Assembly (NCBI RefSeq): GCF_000620465.1
Contig: NZ_JIBE01000010.1
Location: 1 to 64,000, forward strand
Length of the DNA: 64,000 nucleotides
Direction of reading: 5' to 3'
Source: Ralstonia sp. UNC404CL21Col
Lineage (GTDB): Bacteria; Pseudomonadota; Gammaproteobacteria; Burkholderiales; Burkholderiaceae
Part shown: positions 26,230-36,137 of the stretch, in pieces
How positions within the stretch are numbered: position 1 is the stretch's first letter
Layout: the number at the start of each line of letters is the position of its first letter
Made by a program: the position numbers and the translations under genes
The notes under the pieces: generated by a model
Seen by the model: the letters and a program-made list of their open reading frames with translations, nothing else
Databases searched by the model: none
What the model was told of the DNA's origin: nothing

Positions 26230-26829
26230 TTACTTGCGCACCCAGCCGCGCCGCACGCAGGGCGCCAGCACCGCGCCATGGACGGCCAGGGCGAAGCGGT
26301 GCAGCGGCTCCGACAGCGTATGCGCCACGCGCCCGCTGCACAGCCAAGCGCTCAGGGCCGACACGGCCGCCGCGCCCAACATGTCGAACGGATAGTGCAC
26401 GCCCAGGTAGATGCGCGCCCACGCCATCGGCACGCCGAGCAGCGCCAGCAACACACCCACGCGCCGCAGGCGTGCGTTCCACATCAGGCTGAACGCCACG
26501 GTCCACAGCGCGGTCAGGTGGTCGCTGGGGAACGACGAATCCGGTGCGTGCGGCAGCAGATTGGTGCCCAGGCCAATCGCAAACGGCCTGGGGTGATACC
26601 ACGCCAGCCCAAACCCAACGTTGATCGACAGCGCAAACGCGGCAGCCACGCCGGTCTGCAAGGCCTGGCGCCGCGTGGGGGGCTCGCCCCACAGCCAGCC
26701 GGCCACGAGCGTGAGCGGCACCAGCCAGATCGCGTATTCGGCAAAGGCCATCGCCAGCCAGACGATGGTGGCCGAAGCGTCGGCGGGCGCGTTGATCCAG
26801 AGAAACAGCGTGTGATTGAGTGATTCCAT
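26230..26829 (-). CDS. PAP2-family phosphatase, undecaprenyl-diphosphatase-like
   Basis: A 199-residue membrane protein of the YbjG/BcrC group that dephosphorylates undecaprenyl diphosphate for cell-wall recycling. Its N-terminus MESLNHTLFLWINAPADAS resembles YbjG. Phosphatase motifs: WYHPRPFAIG, SSFPSDHLTALW and RIYLGVHYPFDMLG, with the catalytic His in the last two. About five transmembrane segments. An upstream in-frame ATG at 26862 would add 11 residues; 26829 fits homologues better. Substrate is inferred from the family. Confidence 0.85.
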   Translation of the reverse strand: MESLNHTLFLWINAPADASATIVWLAMAFAEYAIWLVPLTLVAGWLWGEPPTRRQALQTGVAAAFALSINVGFGLAWYHPRPFAIGLGTNLLPHAPDSSFPSDHLTALWTVAFSLMWNARLRRVGVLLALLGVPMAWARIYLGVHYPFDMLGAAAVSALSAWLCSGRVAHTLSEPLHRFALAVHGAVLAPCVRRGWVRK

Positions 26830-27072
26830 ACAGCAGCAGCCGAAGGCCGAGTGATTCAACAACGGTGAGATGCCCGGCCCACACTACGGAAGATTGCCTT
26901 CAATTTCCTTGGAACGCGCTTGCGGATAAGCCTGGGCCGGCCGACTTAGGCCCGCCATAGCGCGCCGATCATTGCCTAGGCTTTTCCCACCGCCTGCCGC
27001 TGCCTATGATGAAAGCGCACGCCTGTGCACCGCAAAACACACATCGCGCACACGCGGCACACCGGGGGTCGA

Positions 27073-28440
27073 ATGGAAAGTTTCCTGATCCAGCGAGCGA
27101 CGCACCGCCATTGGGCTGTTGCCGGCGCGATTGCACTGCTCATTCTGCTGGCGCTGGGGCTCACCGCGCCGCAGGCGGGTGCTCCATGGCCCGCCGTCCC
27201 GCCCTTCATGCCGATGTGCGCCCTGACCGTGTTCACCACGGCCAGCATTGTGGCCTTCCTGCTGGGCGCCCAGTTCGTTGCCACCCGGCAGCCCATGCTG
27301 GGTGCGATGGGCGGTGCCTATGCCTTTACCGCACTGGCCGTTGCCCTTCAGCTGTTGATGTTTCCGGGGGTGTTCTCGCCCAGCGGCCTGCTTGGCGCCC
27401 GGGCTGCCAGCGCGATCTGGATGTGGGTTTTCTGGCACGGCGGGTTTCCGCTCTTCGTGATCGTGGCGATGGCCCTGCGCGACCACCTCCCGCGCGAAGC
27501 AATCTCCCCCGGGCATGTCGGTCTGTGGACATGGCTGCTGGTCGGGGGGCCAGTGGCAGTGGGCGTGGTGCTGTGCGGCCTGGCCCTGACGCTCGACCTG
27601 CCGCCGCCGCTGCAAGGTGACAACAGCGGCAACCCGATCGCCGTCATCCTGTGGGCCATCAACGCCATCGCCGTGCTGGTGGTGGTCGCCAGCGGCCGCC
27701 TGCGCTCCGTGCTGGATGTGTGGCTCGCTGTGGTGGCCCTGGCCTCCCTGACCGATACCACGCTCAACCTGTTGAGCGCAGAGCGCTTTACAGCAGGTTG
27801 GTACGTGGCGCGCCTGTTCAGCATGTTTGCGCCAGGCGTGCTGGTGTGCGTGCTGGTGTGGGAGGTGACCTCGCTGTACCGGCAACTGTTCGAGGCGCAC
27901 CTGTCGCTGCGCAAGTCGTCTGCGCGGGATGTGCTGACCGGCTTGTACAACCGCAGCTACTTCAACGACCAGATCGCCACGTACATCGCCGTCGCTCAGC
28001 GCTCCGGTCAGCCGCTGTCGCTGCTGATGCTCGATGTCGATCACTTCAAGCGCTACAACGATGCCTTCGGCCACCTCCGGGGCGATGCCTGCCTCGCGGC
28101 CATTGCCCATGCCCTGGCCGGCGTGGTGCGCCGCCCGGCAGATTTCATCGCCCGCTACGGCGGCGAGGAATTCGTTGTCGTGCTGCCCGACACCGATGCC
28201 ACCGAAGCCAGGGCCCTTGCCGAGCGCGCGCGGGAAGCCGTGCTGCGCTTGCGCATCGACGCCACCGCACCCTCGCGCTATGTGACCGTGAGTGCGGGCT
28301 GTGCCACGGCCATACCGGGTTCGGAAGCCTTCTCCGTCGACACGCTGGTCGAAACCGCCGATGCCGCCCTATACCGTGCCAAGGCTGCCGGACGCAATCT
28401 GGTGATGGGTGCCCAACCGCTGCCGGCTGCGCTCACCTAA
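27073..28440 (+). CDS. Membrane-bound diguanylate cyclase (GGDEF)
   Basis: A 455-residue protein that should make cyclic-di-GMP. The N-terminal half is a MASE4-like sensor with about 7-8 transmembrane helices (WAVAGAIALLILLALGL onward). The GGDEF domain spans residues 290-445: DVLTGLYNRSYF, LMLDVDHFKRYND and the active-site GGEEF. An inhibitory I-site RPAD lies five residues before it, so product feedback is expected. The start ATG is at 27073; one at 27025 has no visible ribosome binding site. The signal sensed is unknown. It converges with the LysR gene. Confidence 0.9.
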   Translation: MESFLIQRATHRHWAVAGAIALLILLALGLTAPQAGAPWPAVPPFMPMCALTVFTTASIVAFLLGAQFVATRQPMLGAMGGAYAFTALAVALQLLMFPGVFSPSGLLGARAASAIWMWVFWHGGFPLFVIVAMALRDHLPREAISPGHVGLWTWLLVGGPVAVGVVLCGLALTLDLPPPLQGDNSGNPIAVILWAINAIAVLVVVASGRLRSVLDVWLAVVALASLTDTTLNLLSAERFTAGWYVARLFSMFAPGVLVCVLVWEVTSLYRQLFEAHLSLRKSSARDVLTGLYNRSYFNDQIATYIAVAQRSGQPLSLLMLDVDHFKRYNDAFGHLRGDACLAAIAHALAGVVRRPADFIARYGGEEFVVVLPDTDATEARALAERAREAVLRLRIDATAPSRYVTVSAGCATAIPGSEAFSVDTLVETADAALYRAKAAGRNLVMGAQPLPAALT

Positions 28441-28498
28441 TCGACATAGCGCCGATAAATCGACGAAGCACCCGTGCGTCTGCCCCCGTCCTGGCTAT

Positions 28499-28775
28499 CT
28501 TCTTTATTTCTTCTGTATATAAAAATAGTAGTAGTAGATAACGGTGGAGCGTTTCTGTGGATAGCTGCAGAAAACGCTTTCGCGTCAACGGTTTGCGAAC
28601 TGCACAACCGGTCGGACAGCGTGTGCCGTAGCGTGGATGACTCGTGCGGAGCGCGCCCGCCCCTCTCGGCACCCACTCAAGTTGTTCCCGTACTGTGGAC
28701 AACCGGACCCCGGACAGCTAACACAGTTGTCCGTGAAGTTCTTCACGTGTTTATCCACATATCCACATGTCCACA
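28499..28775. other. Origin-like module: AT-rich tract, TAG trios and DnaA boxes
   Basis: The 360-bp convergent gap between the diguanylate cyclase and LysR genes (28441-28800). An AT-rich tract (28499-28540) ends in four tandem TAG trios (28526-28537). After 18 bp comes a DnaA-box-like TGTGGATAG (28556-28564), then TGTGGACAA (28694-28702), a perfect TTATCCACA (28751-28759), ATATCCACA (28759-28767) and ATGTCCACA (28767-28775); the last three form 8-bp tandem units. The order DnaA box, GC-richer spacer, trio repeat, AT-rich tract is that described for the bacterial origin basal unwinding system. No rep, par or dnaA gene is near. Alternatives are a DnaA-titrating locus or chance. Confidence 0.5.
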
Positions 28776-28800
28776 GCGAGAAGCGCGACCGTGCGCCGGA

Positions 28801-29718
28801 TTACCGCCTCGGCGCCTGCTCAAGCCGCGCCGGGAACGCCTCCACCAGCCAGTCAATGAAGACCCGCAGCCGATGCGTGACATGGCGCGTCTGCGGATAG
28901 ACGACGTGAAACGGGTAAGGCGCCGGCCGCCACGGCTTGAGGATTTCAACCAGCGCGCCGTCGTTGATCGGCGCTTGCGCCGCATAACCAAAGGTCTGCA
29001 CGATGCCCAGGCCCGCCAGGCACGCGGCCAGATGCGCATTGCTTTCGTTCACGCCGATGCGGTGCTCGACCTTGATCTCGGTCTTTTCGCCGTCGCGCTC
29101 GAAGCGGAACGGAACCGCCCGACCCGTCTGGCTGAACACGTAGCTCACCAGTCGGTGGCCATTCTTCAGTTCATCGGGGTAGGCCGGCGTGCCGTACTGC
29201 TTGAGGTATCCGGGCGTGGCGCAGGTGATCAGCGGCGCGTTGCCCAGGTGGCGTGCGACCAGGGACGCGCTCTCCAGCGGGCCGCCACGAATCACGCAGT
29301 CGACGTTGTCCGCGATCAGATCCACCGAGCGGTCTGATACGCCCAAGTCAATCCTGATCTCGGGATAACGGGCAGCAAACTCGGGCAGCAGAGGAATCAG
29401 CACGTCGCGCGCCGTCGAGCCGCCGACATCGATGCGCAACGACCCGCGCGGCCGCCCACGAGCGAGGCTGAACGACGCATCGATGTCTTCCAGGTCGCGC
29501 AGGATTCGCGTGCTCTTGGCGTAGTAGTCCTCGCCTTCCGGTGTCACGGTCACGCGCCGGGTCGTCCGCTGCAGCAAGCGCACACCCAAGTGGGCCTCCA
29601 GCTCCTGCACCTGCTTGCTGACGGTGGCGATGGGCATGTCCAGTGAATCGGCCGCCCGCGTAAAGCTGCCCGCTTCCACCACCCGCGCGAAAGAGCGCAT
29701 TGCCAGGAGTTGATCCAT
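28801..29718 (-). CDS. LysR-family transcriptional regulator
   Basis: A 305-residue LysR regulator. The N-terminal helix-turn-helix (FARVVEAGSFTRAADSLDM, then VSKQVQELEAHLGVRLL) is typical, followed by the periplasmic-binding-like effector domain beginning GSLRIDVGGSTARDVL. It belongs to the large group resembling DsdC/AaeR-type repressors and activators that face a dehydrogenase. The divergent SDR gene at 29908 is the likely target. A palindrome with two DnaA-box-like halves lies 18-37 bp upstream of its start. Confidence 0.92.
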   Translation of the reverse strand: MDQLLAMRSFARVVEAGSFTRAADSLDMPIATVSKQVQELEAHLGVRLLQRTTRRVTVTPEGEDYYAKSTRILRDLEDIDASFSLARGRPRGSLRIDVGGSTARDVLIPLLPEFAARYPEIRIDLGVSDRSVDLIADNVDCVIRGGPLESASLVARHLGNAPLITCATPGYLKQYGTPAYPDELKNGHRLVSYVFSQTGRAVPFRFERDGEKTEIKVEHRIGVNESNAHLAACLAGLGIVQTFGYAAQAPINDGALVEILKPWRPAPYPFHVVYPQTRHVTHRLRVFIDWLVEAFPARLEQAPRR

Positions 29719-29735
29719 TTGAATGTCCGCACGAA

Positions 29736-29755
29736 TTATCCACAGCTGTGGATAG
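29736..29755. promoter_or_regulatory. Palindrome TTATCCACAGCTGTGGATAG
   Basis: An 18-bp perfect palindrome (29737-29754) made of a perfect DnaA box TTATCCACA and an inverted near-copy, in the shared promoter region of the LysR and SDR genes. It may be the LysR operator, a DnaA site or both. With the cluster at 28.5-28.8 kb, DnaA-box-like sequences flank the LysR gene on both sides. Confidence 0.55.
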
Positions 29756-29907
29756 TAATTCTATTTGCAGCGCTTTTTCGAAAAGTTTGCTGCCCCTAAA
29801 GTGCCTCCATGCCCAACGCGACGGCGCCACGCAAAGCAAGGCAAGGCAAGGCACAAGCCGCCGCGAGGTCATTCATCCAAACCTGAAATCACGACATGGA
29901 GCACATC

Positions 29908-30657
29908 ATGAGCAAGCAACTGGAAGGCAAGATCGCACTCGTCACGGGCGGCAGCAGCGGCATCGGCCTTGGCGCCGCCAAGGAACTCGCTGCCCAGGGC
30001 GCGCGGGTCTTCATCACCGGCCGCCGCCAAGCGGAACTGGATGCCGCCGTCGCAGAAATTGGCGCCGGCGCCACCGCATTGCGCGCCGATGCCTCGGTGC
30101 TGTCCGACCTCGACGCCGTCTATGCCGAGATCGCCAAGGTGGCCGGCAAGCTGGACATTCTGTTCGCCAATGCCGGCGGCGGCGACATGATGCCGCTGGG
30201 CGCCATCACCGAAGAACATTTCGACCGGATCTTCGGCACCAACGTGCGCGGCGTGCTGTTCACGGTGCAGAAGGCGCTGCCGCTGCTGACCGACGGCGCG
30301 TCGATCATCCTGACGTCGTCCACGGTGTCCGTTCAAGGCACGGCCAACTTCAGCGTCTACAGCGCCAGCAAGGCGGCGGTGCGCAACTTCGCCCGCTCGT
30401 GGGTGATGGATCTGAAGGACCGCGGTATCCGCGTCAACGTCGTGAGCCCCGGCCCGATTCGCACGCCGGGCCTTGGCGGCCTGGCTTCGGATGAAACGCG
30501 CCAGGGTCTGTTCGACTTCCTTGCCGCGCAGGTGCCGCTGGGCCGCCTGGGCGAGCCGGCCGAAGTGGGCAAGGCCGTCGCGTTTCTTGCGTCGGACGCC
30601 GCCAGCTTTATCAACGGCATCGAGTTGTTCGTGGATGGGGGGATGGCGCAGGTTTGA
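29908..30657 (+). CDS. SDR-family oxidoreductase
   Basis: A 249-residue short-chain dehydrogenase. [12 protein letters not shown] cofactor motif, [11 protein letters not shown] after NAG, Ser in [18 protein letters not shown] with Tyr-x-x-x-Lys, and the C-terminal [15 protein letters not shown] after the second strand suggests NADP(H). GGAG before 29908 marks the start; an ATG at 29896 would have no ribosome binding site. Probably regulated by the divergent LysR protein. Substrate unknown. Confidence 0.88.
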   Translation: MSKQLEGKIALVTGGSSGIGLGAAKELAAQGARVFITGRRQAELDAAVAEIGAGATALRADASVLSDLDAVYAEIAKVAGKLDILFANAGGGDMMPLGAITEEHFDRIFGTNVRGVLFTVQKALPLLTDGASIILTSSTVSVQGTANFSVYSASKAAVRNFARSWVMDLKDRGIRVNVVSPGPIRTPGLGGLASDETRQGLFDFLAAQVPLGRLGEPAEVGKAVAFLASDAASFINGIELFVDGGMAQV

Positions 30658-30662
30658 GTGAC

Positions 30663-30682
30663 GGTAGCCGGAGGCGGCTACC
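30663..30682 (+). terminator. Hairpin after SDR gene
   Basis: GGTAGCC-N6-GGCTACC, a perfect 7-bp stem 5 bp past the SDR stop. There is no T-run, so it may only stabilise the 3' end. A second, longer-spaced inverted repeat TGCCAGCG / CGCTGGCA lies at 30769-30804. Confidence 0.4.
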
Positions 30683-30817
30683 CATCTCCAGCGGCGCGAG
30701 CCCAACGTCAAACATGTCGGAGGCTCATCTTGGGCTCAGCTTGCCCAGCCGGGCCTTTCGGACCGCGTTGCCAGCGCATGACGTTATCGGCGTCGTCGCT
30801 GGCAGGCAGCTCCGGCC

Positions 30818-31069
30818 TTAGTCGATCATCAGATGGCGCATCAACAGCGTCGGGTCTGCGATCTCAAGAATGAGGCGACGCAACACGCGTTTGCGCATGT
30901 GTTCATCGTCGAGCACCCACGGAGCGCTGACCTCGCTGAGATGCCGCGCGATCGCATCGCGGTGGTCGGCGCCTTCCGGCAGGCCCAGGCGTGCAGCCAG
31001 CAAGCCGGCAACGACGTCATCGATCTCAACGTCCAGGTGCTTCGCGTCAATGGTGAGCTGTAGCTTCAT
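30818..31069 (-). CDS. Small hypothetical protein downstream of groL
   Basis: An 83-residue protein, beginning MKLQLTIDAKHLDVEIDDV and ending LLMRHLMID. It looks alpha/beta and soluble, with no recognised family. It lies 107 bp after groL on the same strand, separated by a hairpin. A GAGG is found some distance before the ATG. It may be a stress-block gene, but this is only positional. Confidence 0.5.
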   Translation of the reverse strand: MKLQLTIDAKHLDVEIDDVVAGLLAARLGLPEGADHRDAIARHLSEVSAPWVLDDEHMRKRVLRRLILEIADPTLLMRHLMID

Positions 31070-31131
31070 CGGGGCGATCGAACCTCAAAAAGGCGGCGCC
31101 GCACTCGCAGGCGGCGCCGAAATGCAGTTGC

Positions 31132-31153
31132 ACTGGCCGGCGAACCGGCCAGT
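31132..31153. terminator. Strong hairpin after groL
   Basis: ACTGGCCGG-CGAA-CCGGCCAGT, a 9-bp perfect stem, 24 bp past the groL stop on the minus strand. No T-run follows. It may partially terminate or protect the groESL mRNA. Confidence 0.45.
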
Positions 31154-31176
31154 CGATGGCAGCACAACTGCGTCGA

Positions 31177-32826
<1,650 letters not shown>

Positions 32827-32910
32827 TCAACACGTCGCGAACAACCGGCCTCTTTGGGTGTCCGGCGGTATCCGGTGGTGTCCGGTGGTGTCCGCGAGCG
32901 GCTCGAGGCT

Positions 32911-33228
32911 TCAGGCGGCCTTGGCAACCGCCTCGGCGTGGGTTTCGATGACGCCCATGACGTCTTCTTCACGCATGACGAGCAGTTCCTCGCCATCGAC
33001 CTTGACGGTCTGCCCGGCGTACTTGCCGAACAGCACCTGGTCACCGACTTTCAATTGGAGTTCGCGCTGCGTGCCGTCCTGAAGCAGGCGGCCGGTGCCG
33101 ACCGCGATGACTTCACCCTGCTCGGGTTTTTCTGCGGCGGAATCAGGAATCACAATGCCCGAGGCCGTCGTCCGTTGCTGTTCGATTCGCTTGACGATAA
33201 CCCGGTCGTAGAGGGGACGAATCTTCAT
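32911..33228 (-). CDS. groS: Co-chaperonin GroES
   Basis: A 105-residue co-chaperonin capping Gro[20 protein letters not shown] at the start, the mobile loop [16 protein letters not shown] and [20 protein letters not shown] are conserved. An ATG at 33234 lies directly against AGGAG, so the next ATG at 33228, six bases further, is the proper start. Length is slightly longer than usual (about 96) owing to a tail [13 protein letters not shown]. Confidence 0.93.
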   Translation of the reverse strand: MKIRPLYDRVIVKRIEQQRTTASGIVIPDSAAEKPEQGEVIAVGTGRLLQDGTQRELQLKVGDQVLFGKYAGQTVKVDGEELLVMREEDVMGVIETHAEAVAKAA

Positions 33229-33337
33229 TTCCATCTCCTGAGCGATAGATCACCAAAAAAGGGAATCCGACTTGCGCGCCGTTCAAGCAGGGCGCCCGGC
33301 AGGGCAGGCAAGCCGTGCCAAAGACTTGGCGGAATGC

Positions 33338-33367
33338 AAAATAGAAGCGCCCCGCCGCGAGTTCAAG
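33338..33367 (-). promoter_or_regulatory. Promoter for groES-groEL
   Basis: On the minus strand TTGAAC (33366-33361), 17 bp, TATTTT (33343-33338). CTTGAA at the -35 position could also be read by sigma-32, but the expected CCCCAT-type -10 is poor. About 110 bp before the groES start. No GAGTGCTAA-type CIRCE palindrome is present. Confidence 0.4.
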
Positions 33368-33401
33368 AGGCGAAAAAACCGCGAGTGTGTAACAAAATGT
33401 T

Positions 33402-34043
33402 TCAGGGCAAAAGGATGCGCCTGACGGCTCCCAGGCGGTAGACCGTACGGCTGCGCACCGGCCGCTGGCGCGCTGTCGGCGGTATCGGCAGAACAGGGCA
33501 CGGCGGCTGCCGCCCCCCATCGGGGCCGAGCGTGTCGTCGGGCTCGTCAAGCTGCCGCCACACGCCGCCCTTGACCGGCCGGAACAGCCAGCGCAGATAG
33601 CCTGCGTTGGCGGCAAGCTGCATCAGCTCGGCGCGGTCGGGCGCGCCGTCGATGAGTGCCTCGTCCGCCGAAGCGCCTTCGTAATCGCCGAATGCCTGAC
33701 GGCATGCGAGCGCCTCACCCGCGGATGCACCCACCACGTTGCAACCGCGTCGCTCCACGCGCTCCAAGTCCCATGCGCCGAGCTGCCAGGCGGCATCGAG
33801 CAGCGCCTCGTCAACGGCTTCGACGCTCTGCCAGGCGTGCGTCAGTTGAATGGCCGAGCCCGGCACGGAGCGCGGCGGAATGTCGATTCCCGGTAACACG
33901 AGCGGACTGGCGCGGCGGAATCCGTGCCAATGCAGGATCGCCACGAGCGGCGTATTCGGTCGGCGGGCCGCCGTCACGGTGACCGCGACCAACGGCAGGC
34001 GCACCGCATCCATCTGTTCGTGCACTGCGTTGAAAAGGTCCAT
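33402..34043 (-). CDS. Conserved hypothetical protein in stress block
   Basis: A 213-residue protein with a perfect GGAGGTTTC before its ATG. N-terminal part VAVTVTAARRPNTPLVAILHWHGFRRASP is beta-like, then Ala-rich helices (GAWDLERVERRGCN) and a Pro/Arg-rich tail. No family is recognised. It is divergent from the Hsp20 operon, with only 189 bp between, and sits 173 bp upstream of groES on the same strand, so a stress-related expression is likely by position. Confidence 0.55.
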   Translation of the reverse strand: MDLFNAVHEQMDAVRLPLVAVTVTAARRPNTPLVAILHWHGFRRASPLVLPGIDIPPRSVPGSAIQLTHAWQSVEAVDEALLDAAWQLGAWDLERVERRGCNVVGASAGEALACRQAFGDYEGASADEALIDGAPDRAELMQLAANAGYLRWLFRPVKGGVWRQLDEPDDTLGPDGGRQPPCPVLPIPPTARQRPVRSRTVYRLGAVRRILLP

Positions 34044-34073
34044 GAAACCTCCGAATGACGTATCGAATGGCCT

Positions 34074-34101
34074 CTTGAAATTTCCGCTTGCCTCCCTATT
34101 T
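34074..34101 (+). promoter_or_regulatory. Sigma-32 heat-shock promoter
   Basis: CTTGAAA (34074-34080), 13 bp, CCCTATTT (34094-34101). This fits the sigma-32 consensus CTTGAAA-N13-15-CCCCATNT at all -35 positions and 7 of 8 -10 positions. It precedes the first Hsp20 gene with a leader of about 125 nt. Confidence 0.8.
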
Positions 34102-34232
34102 TAGGTGTCGTCAAGCAGTCGCGGTTCTCGCGCTGCGTGTTTCGATTTGTTTGTCAGTGGCCCGCCACGGACGGATGAACTGGAGCGCGTAGTTCGGTTC
34201 AGTCTCCAAGCGGGCCCCACCAGGAGCCAGCC

Positions 34233-34676
34233 ATGAGCGATCTGTTTTTTGGCACCGATCTGCTGGGCGAATTCGATCGCCTGCAACGGCAGATGGCCAC
34301 TCTCTTTGCGGGGGCACCCGCCAGCCTGCGCGCCACGCGCCTCGGCACCTTTCCTCCCGTCAACATTGGCAGCACCGATGACTCGGTCGAGATCGTCGCC
34401 TTCGCGCCGGGGCTCGACCCCGCGCAGATCGACGTGTCGATCGACAAGGGGCTGCTGACGATCAGCGGCGAACGCAAGCGCCCGGATTTCGAAATGACCG
34501 ACGACACGCGCGTGTATGCCGACGAGCGTTTCACCGGCGCGTTCCGGCGCGTGATCGAGCTGCCACAGGACGTCGACCCCGACAAGGTCAATGCACGGTA
34601 CGTCAACGGCTGCCTGACGATCAGCGTCGGCAAGTCGGAGGCATCGAAGCCGCGTCAGATCACCGTGCAAGGCTGA
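34233..34676 (+). CDS. Hsp20 / alpha-crystallin small heat-shock protein
   Basis: A 147-residue small heat-shock protein that holds unfolding proteins. The alpha-crystallin domain runs from about residue 40 to 135 (VNIGSTDDSVEIVAFAPG, LLTISGERKRPDF, FRRVIELPQDVDPDKVNARY, NGCLTISVGK). An AGGAG ribosome binding site is present. A sigma-32 promoter lies upstream. It is followed by a second Hsp20 gene after 33 bp, and both are probably one heat-shock operon. Confidence 0.95.
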   Translation: MSDLFFGTDLLGEFDRLQRQMATLFAGAPASLRATRLGTFPPVNIGSTDDSVEIVAFAPGLDPAQIDVSIDKGLLTISGERKRPDFEMTDDTRVYADERFTGAFRRVIELPQDVDPDKVNARYVNGCLTISVGKSEASKPRQITVQG

Positions 34677-34709
34677 GCCACAGCTTGCGCAAGCATGAAG
34701 GAGCACATC

Positions 34710-35129
34710 ATGAACGACACCACACAATTGGCGACCCAAGCCCAGCCGGGCCATGCCACGGTCGCAAAGCAGCCGGCGGAGCAACCCGCCGCACGCCAGA
34801 CGCATCTGGCACCGCCTGTCGACATCTTTGAAAACCGCCAGGGCATCACCCTGTTTGCCGACCTGCCGGGCGTGCCGCGCGAGAAGCTCGATGTGCGCGT
34901 GCAGGACGGCACGCTCACGGTCGATGCAGAACTGATGGTGCCCACGCCGTCGGGTCTGCGTCTGCAGCATGGCGAAGTTCGGCACCCGCATTTCTCGCGC
35001 ACCTTTGTGCTGAGCCCCGACTTTGACGCTTCGCGCATCGATGCGCAGTTGCGCGACGGGGTTCTCAAGCTGACCATCCCGCGCCGCGACGAGGCGAAGC
35101 CGCGGCGTATCGAAGTCCACGCCGGCTGA
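34710..35129 (+). CDS. Hsp20 / alpha-crystallin small heat-shock protein, second copy
   Basis: A 139-residue Hsp20 protein: a Gln/Ala-rich N-terminal arm, then PVDIFENRQGITLFADLPGV, LDVRVQDGTLTVDAEL and FVLSPDFDASRIDAQLRDGVLKL, ending in a short basic tail. The start at 34710 has AGGAG; an upstream ATG at 34695 overlaps it. It differs strongly from the first copy and the two may form hetero-oligomers, as IbpA/IbpB do. A GC hairpin (GGCGCGC-TCCTT-GCGCGCC, 35163-35181) follows. Confidence 0.94.
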   Translation: MNDTTQLATQAQPGHATVAKQPAEQPAARQTHLAPPVDIFENRQGITLFADLPGVPREKLDVRVQDGTLTVDAELMVPTPSGLRLQHGEVRHPHFSRTFVLSPDFDASRIDAQLRDGVLKLTIPRRDEAKPRRIEVHAG

Positions 35130-35234
35130 GCGCATCACCGGCCGCTGTTTGCCTTGCAAGCGGGCGCGCTCCTTGCGCGCCTGCATTTGGCACCGTGCCC
35201 CCTGGTTACGGTTGTTTGTTACTAGGAGACAAAG

Positions 35235-35480
35235 ATGCTGAGTGCACACGAATTTGCCACGCTGATGTTGGTCAGTCAGTCGCCCGAGCAGGTCGACATG
35301 AACCGCGCCGAGTTGGATGCGTTGCTCGAGCGGCAGTTGGTCATGCTCGAACGCTCTGCCGAAGGACACCGCCACCGTGCGCGGCTTACCGATACCGGAC
35401 GCTCCGTGCTGCGAGCGTTGAACGCGGTTGACCGCCAGGAACACGCGACACCGGGACCGGCTTGCCACCAGGCCGACTAG
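35235..35480 (+). CDS. Small winged-helix-like protein
   Basis: An 81-residue protein with a good AGGAG. Residues 20-65 (MNRAELDALLERQLVMLER, then HRARLTDTGRSVLRALN) resemble the second half of a winged helix-turn-helix as in MarR proteins, but the rest is missing. It sits between the Hsp20 and YciE-like genes on the same strand. It may be a small regulator of the stress block; this is not shown. Confidence 0.55.
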   Translation: MLSAHEFATLMLVSQSPEQVDMNRAELDALLERQLVMLERSAEGHRHRARLTDTGRSVLRALNAVDRQEHATPGPACHQAD

Positions 35481-35589
35481 CCCGTGCTTTTGCGGGCGCA
35501 CCTCCCGAATCCCCCCACCAAAGACAACACATTCCGCCCGCAGGCGCGTTCGTTGCGTTGCCGTTCGCTCCACCTACTCAGGAGCGAAC

Positions 35590-36102
35590 ATGACTACCTC
35601 TGCCCAGGAGCACCTGCTCGACTGGCTGCGCGACGCCCACGCGATGGAACAGCAAGCCGAGCAGATGCTGCGCGCACAATCCGGCCGCCTCGAACACTAT
35701 CCACAGCTCAAGGCGCGAATCGACCGGCATATTGAAGAGACGCAGGAGCAGCAGCGCCTTGTCGATTCCTGTATCCGCCGCCTCGGCGGAAGTACCTCTG
35801 TCATCAAGGACCTCACGGCCCGCATCGCGGCATTCGGGCAGGGGCTGAGCGGCATGGCGGTGTCGGACGAAGTCGTCAAAGGCTCCATGGCGGGCTACGT
35901 CTTCGAGCACATGGAGATTGCCGCCTACACCAGCCTGCGCGCGGCCGCCGAGCATTGCGGCGACGTCGAAACCGTCCGCGTATGCGACGCCATCCTGCCG
36001 CAGGAGCAAGCCATGGCAGCCTGGCTTGCCGAACACCTTGGAGGCGTCACGGTGACGTTCCTGACGCGCGCCGAAACACCCGGCGTGGAAGCCAAGCGCT
36101 GA
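35590..36102 (+). CDS. YciE/YciF-family ferritin-like protein
   Basis: A 170-residue DUF892 protein of the ferritin-like fold. LDWLRDAHAMEQQAEQMLR, HIEETQEQQRLVDSCI, FEHMEIAAYTSLRAAAE and ILPQEQAMAAWLAEHLG carry the Glu/His residues of the family. Members are general stress proteins induced by osmotic or oxidative stress; the biochemical role is not settled. AGGAG precedes the start. A second paralogue follows after 35 bp. Confidence 0.88.
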   Translation: MTTSAQEHLLDWLRDAHAMEQQAEQMLRAQSGRLEHYPQLKARIDRHIEETQEQQRLVDSCIRRLGGSTSVIKDLTARIAAFGQGLSGMAVSDEVVKGSMAGYVFEHMEIAAYTSLRAAAEHCGDVETVRVCDAILPQEQAMAAWLAEHLGGVTVTFLTRAETPGVEAKR

Positions 36103-36137
36103 TCCTCTTTTCGCCTGCCCCCAATTCGGAGATACCA

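Noticed and set aside
28437..28702. Small minus-strand frames in the convergent gap
   Set aside because: No ribosome binding sites, and the sequence is explained better by the DnaA-box/trio module.
33235..33401. CIRCE element before groES
   Set aside because: No TTAGCACTC-N9-GAGTGCTAA or close variant is present.
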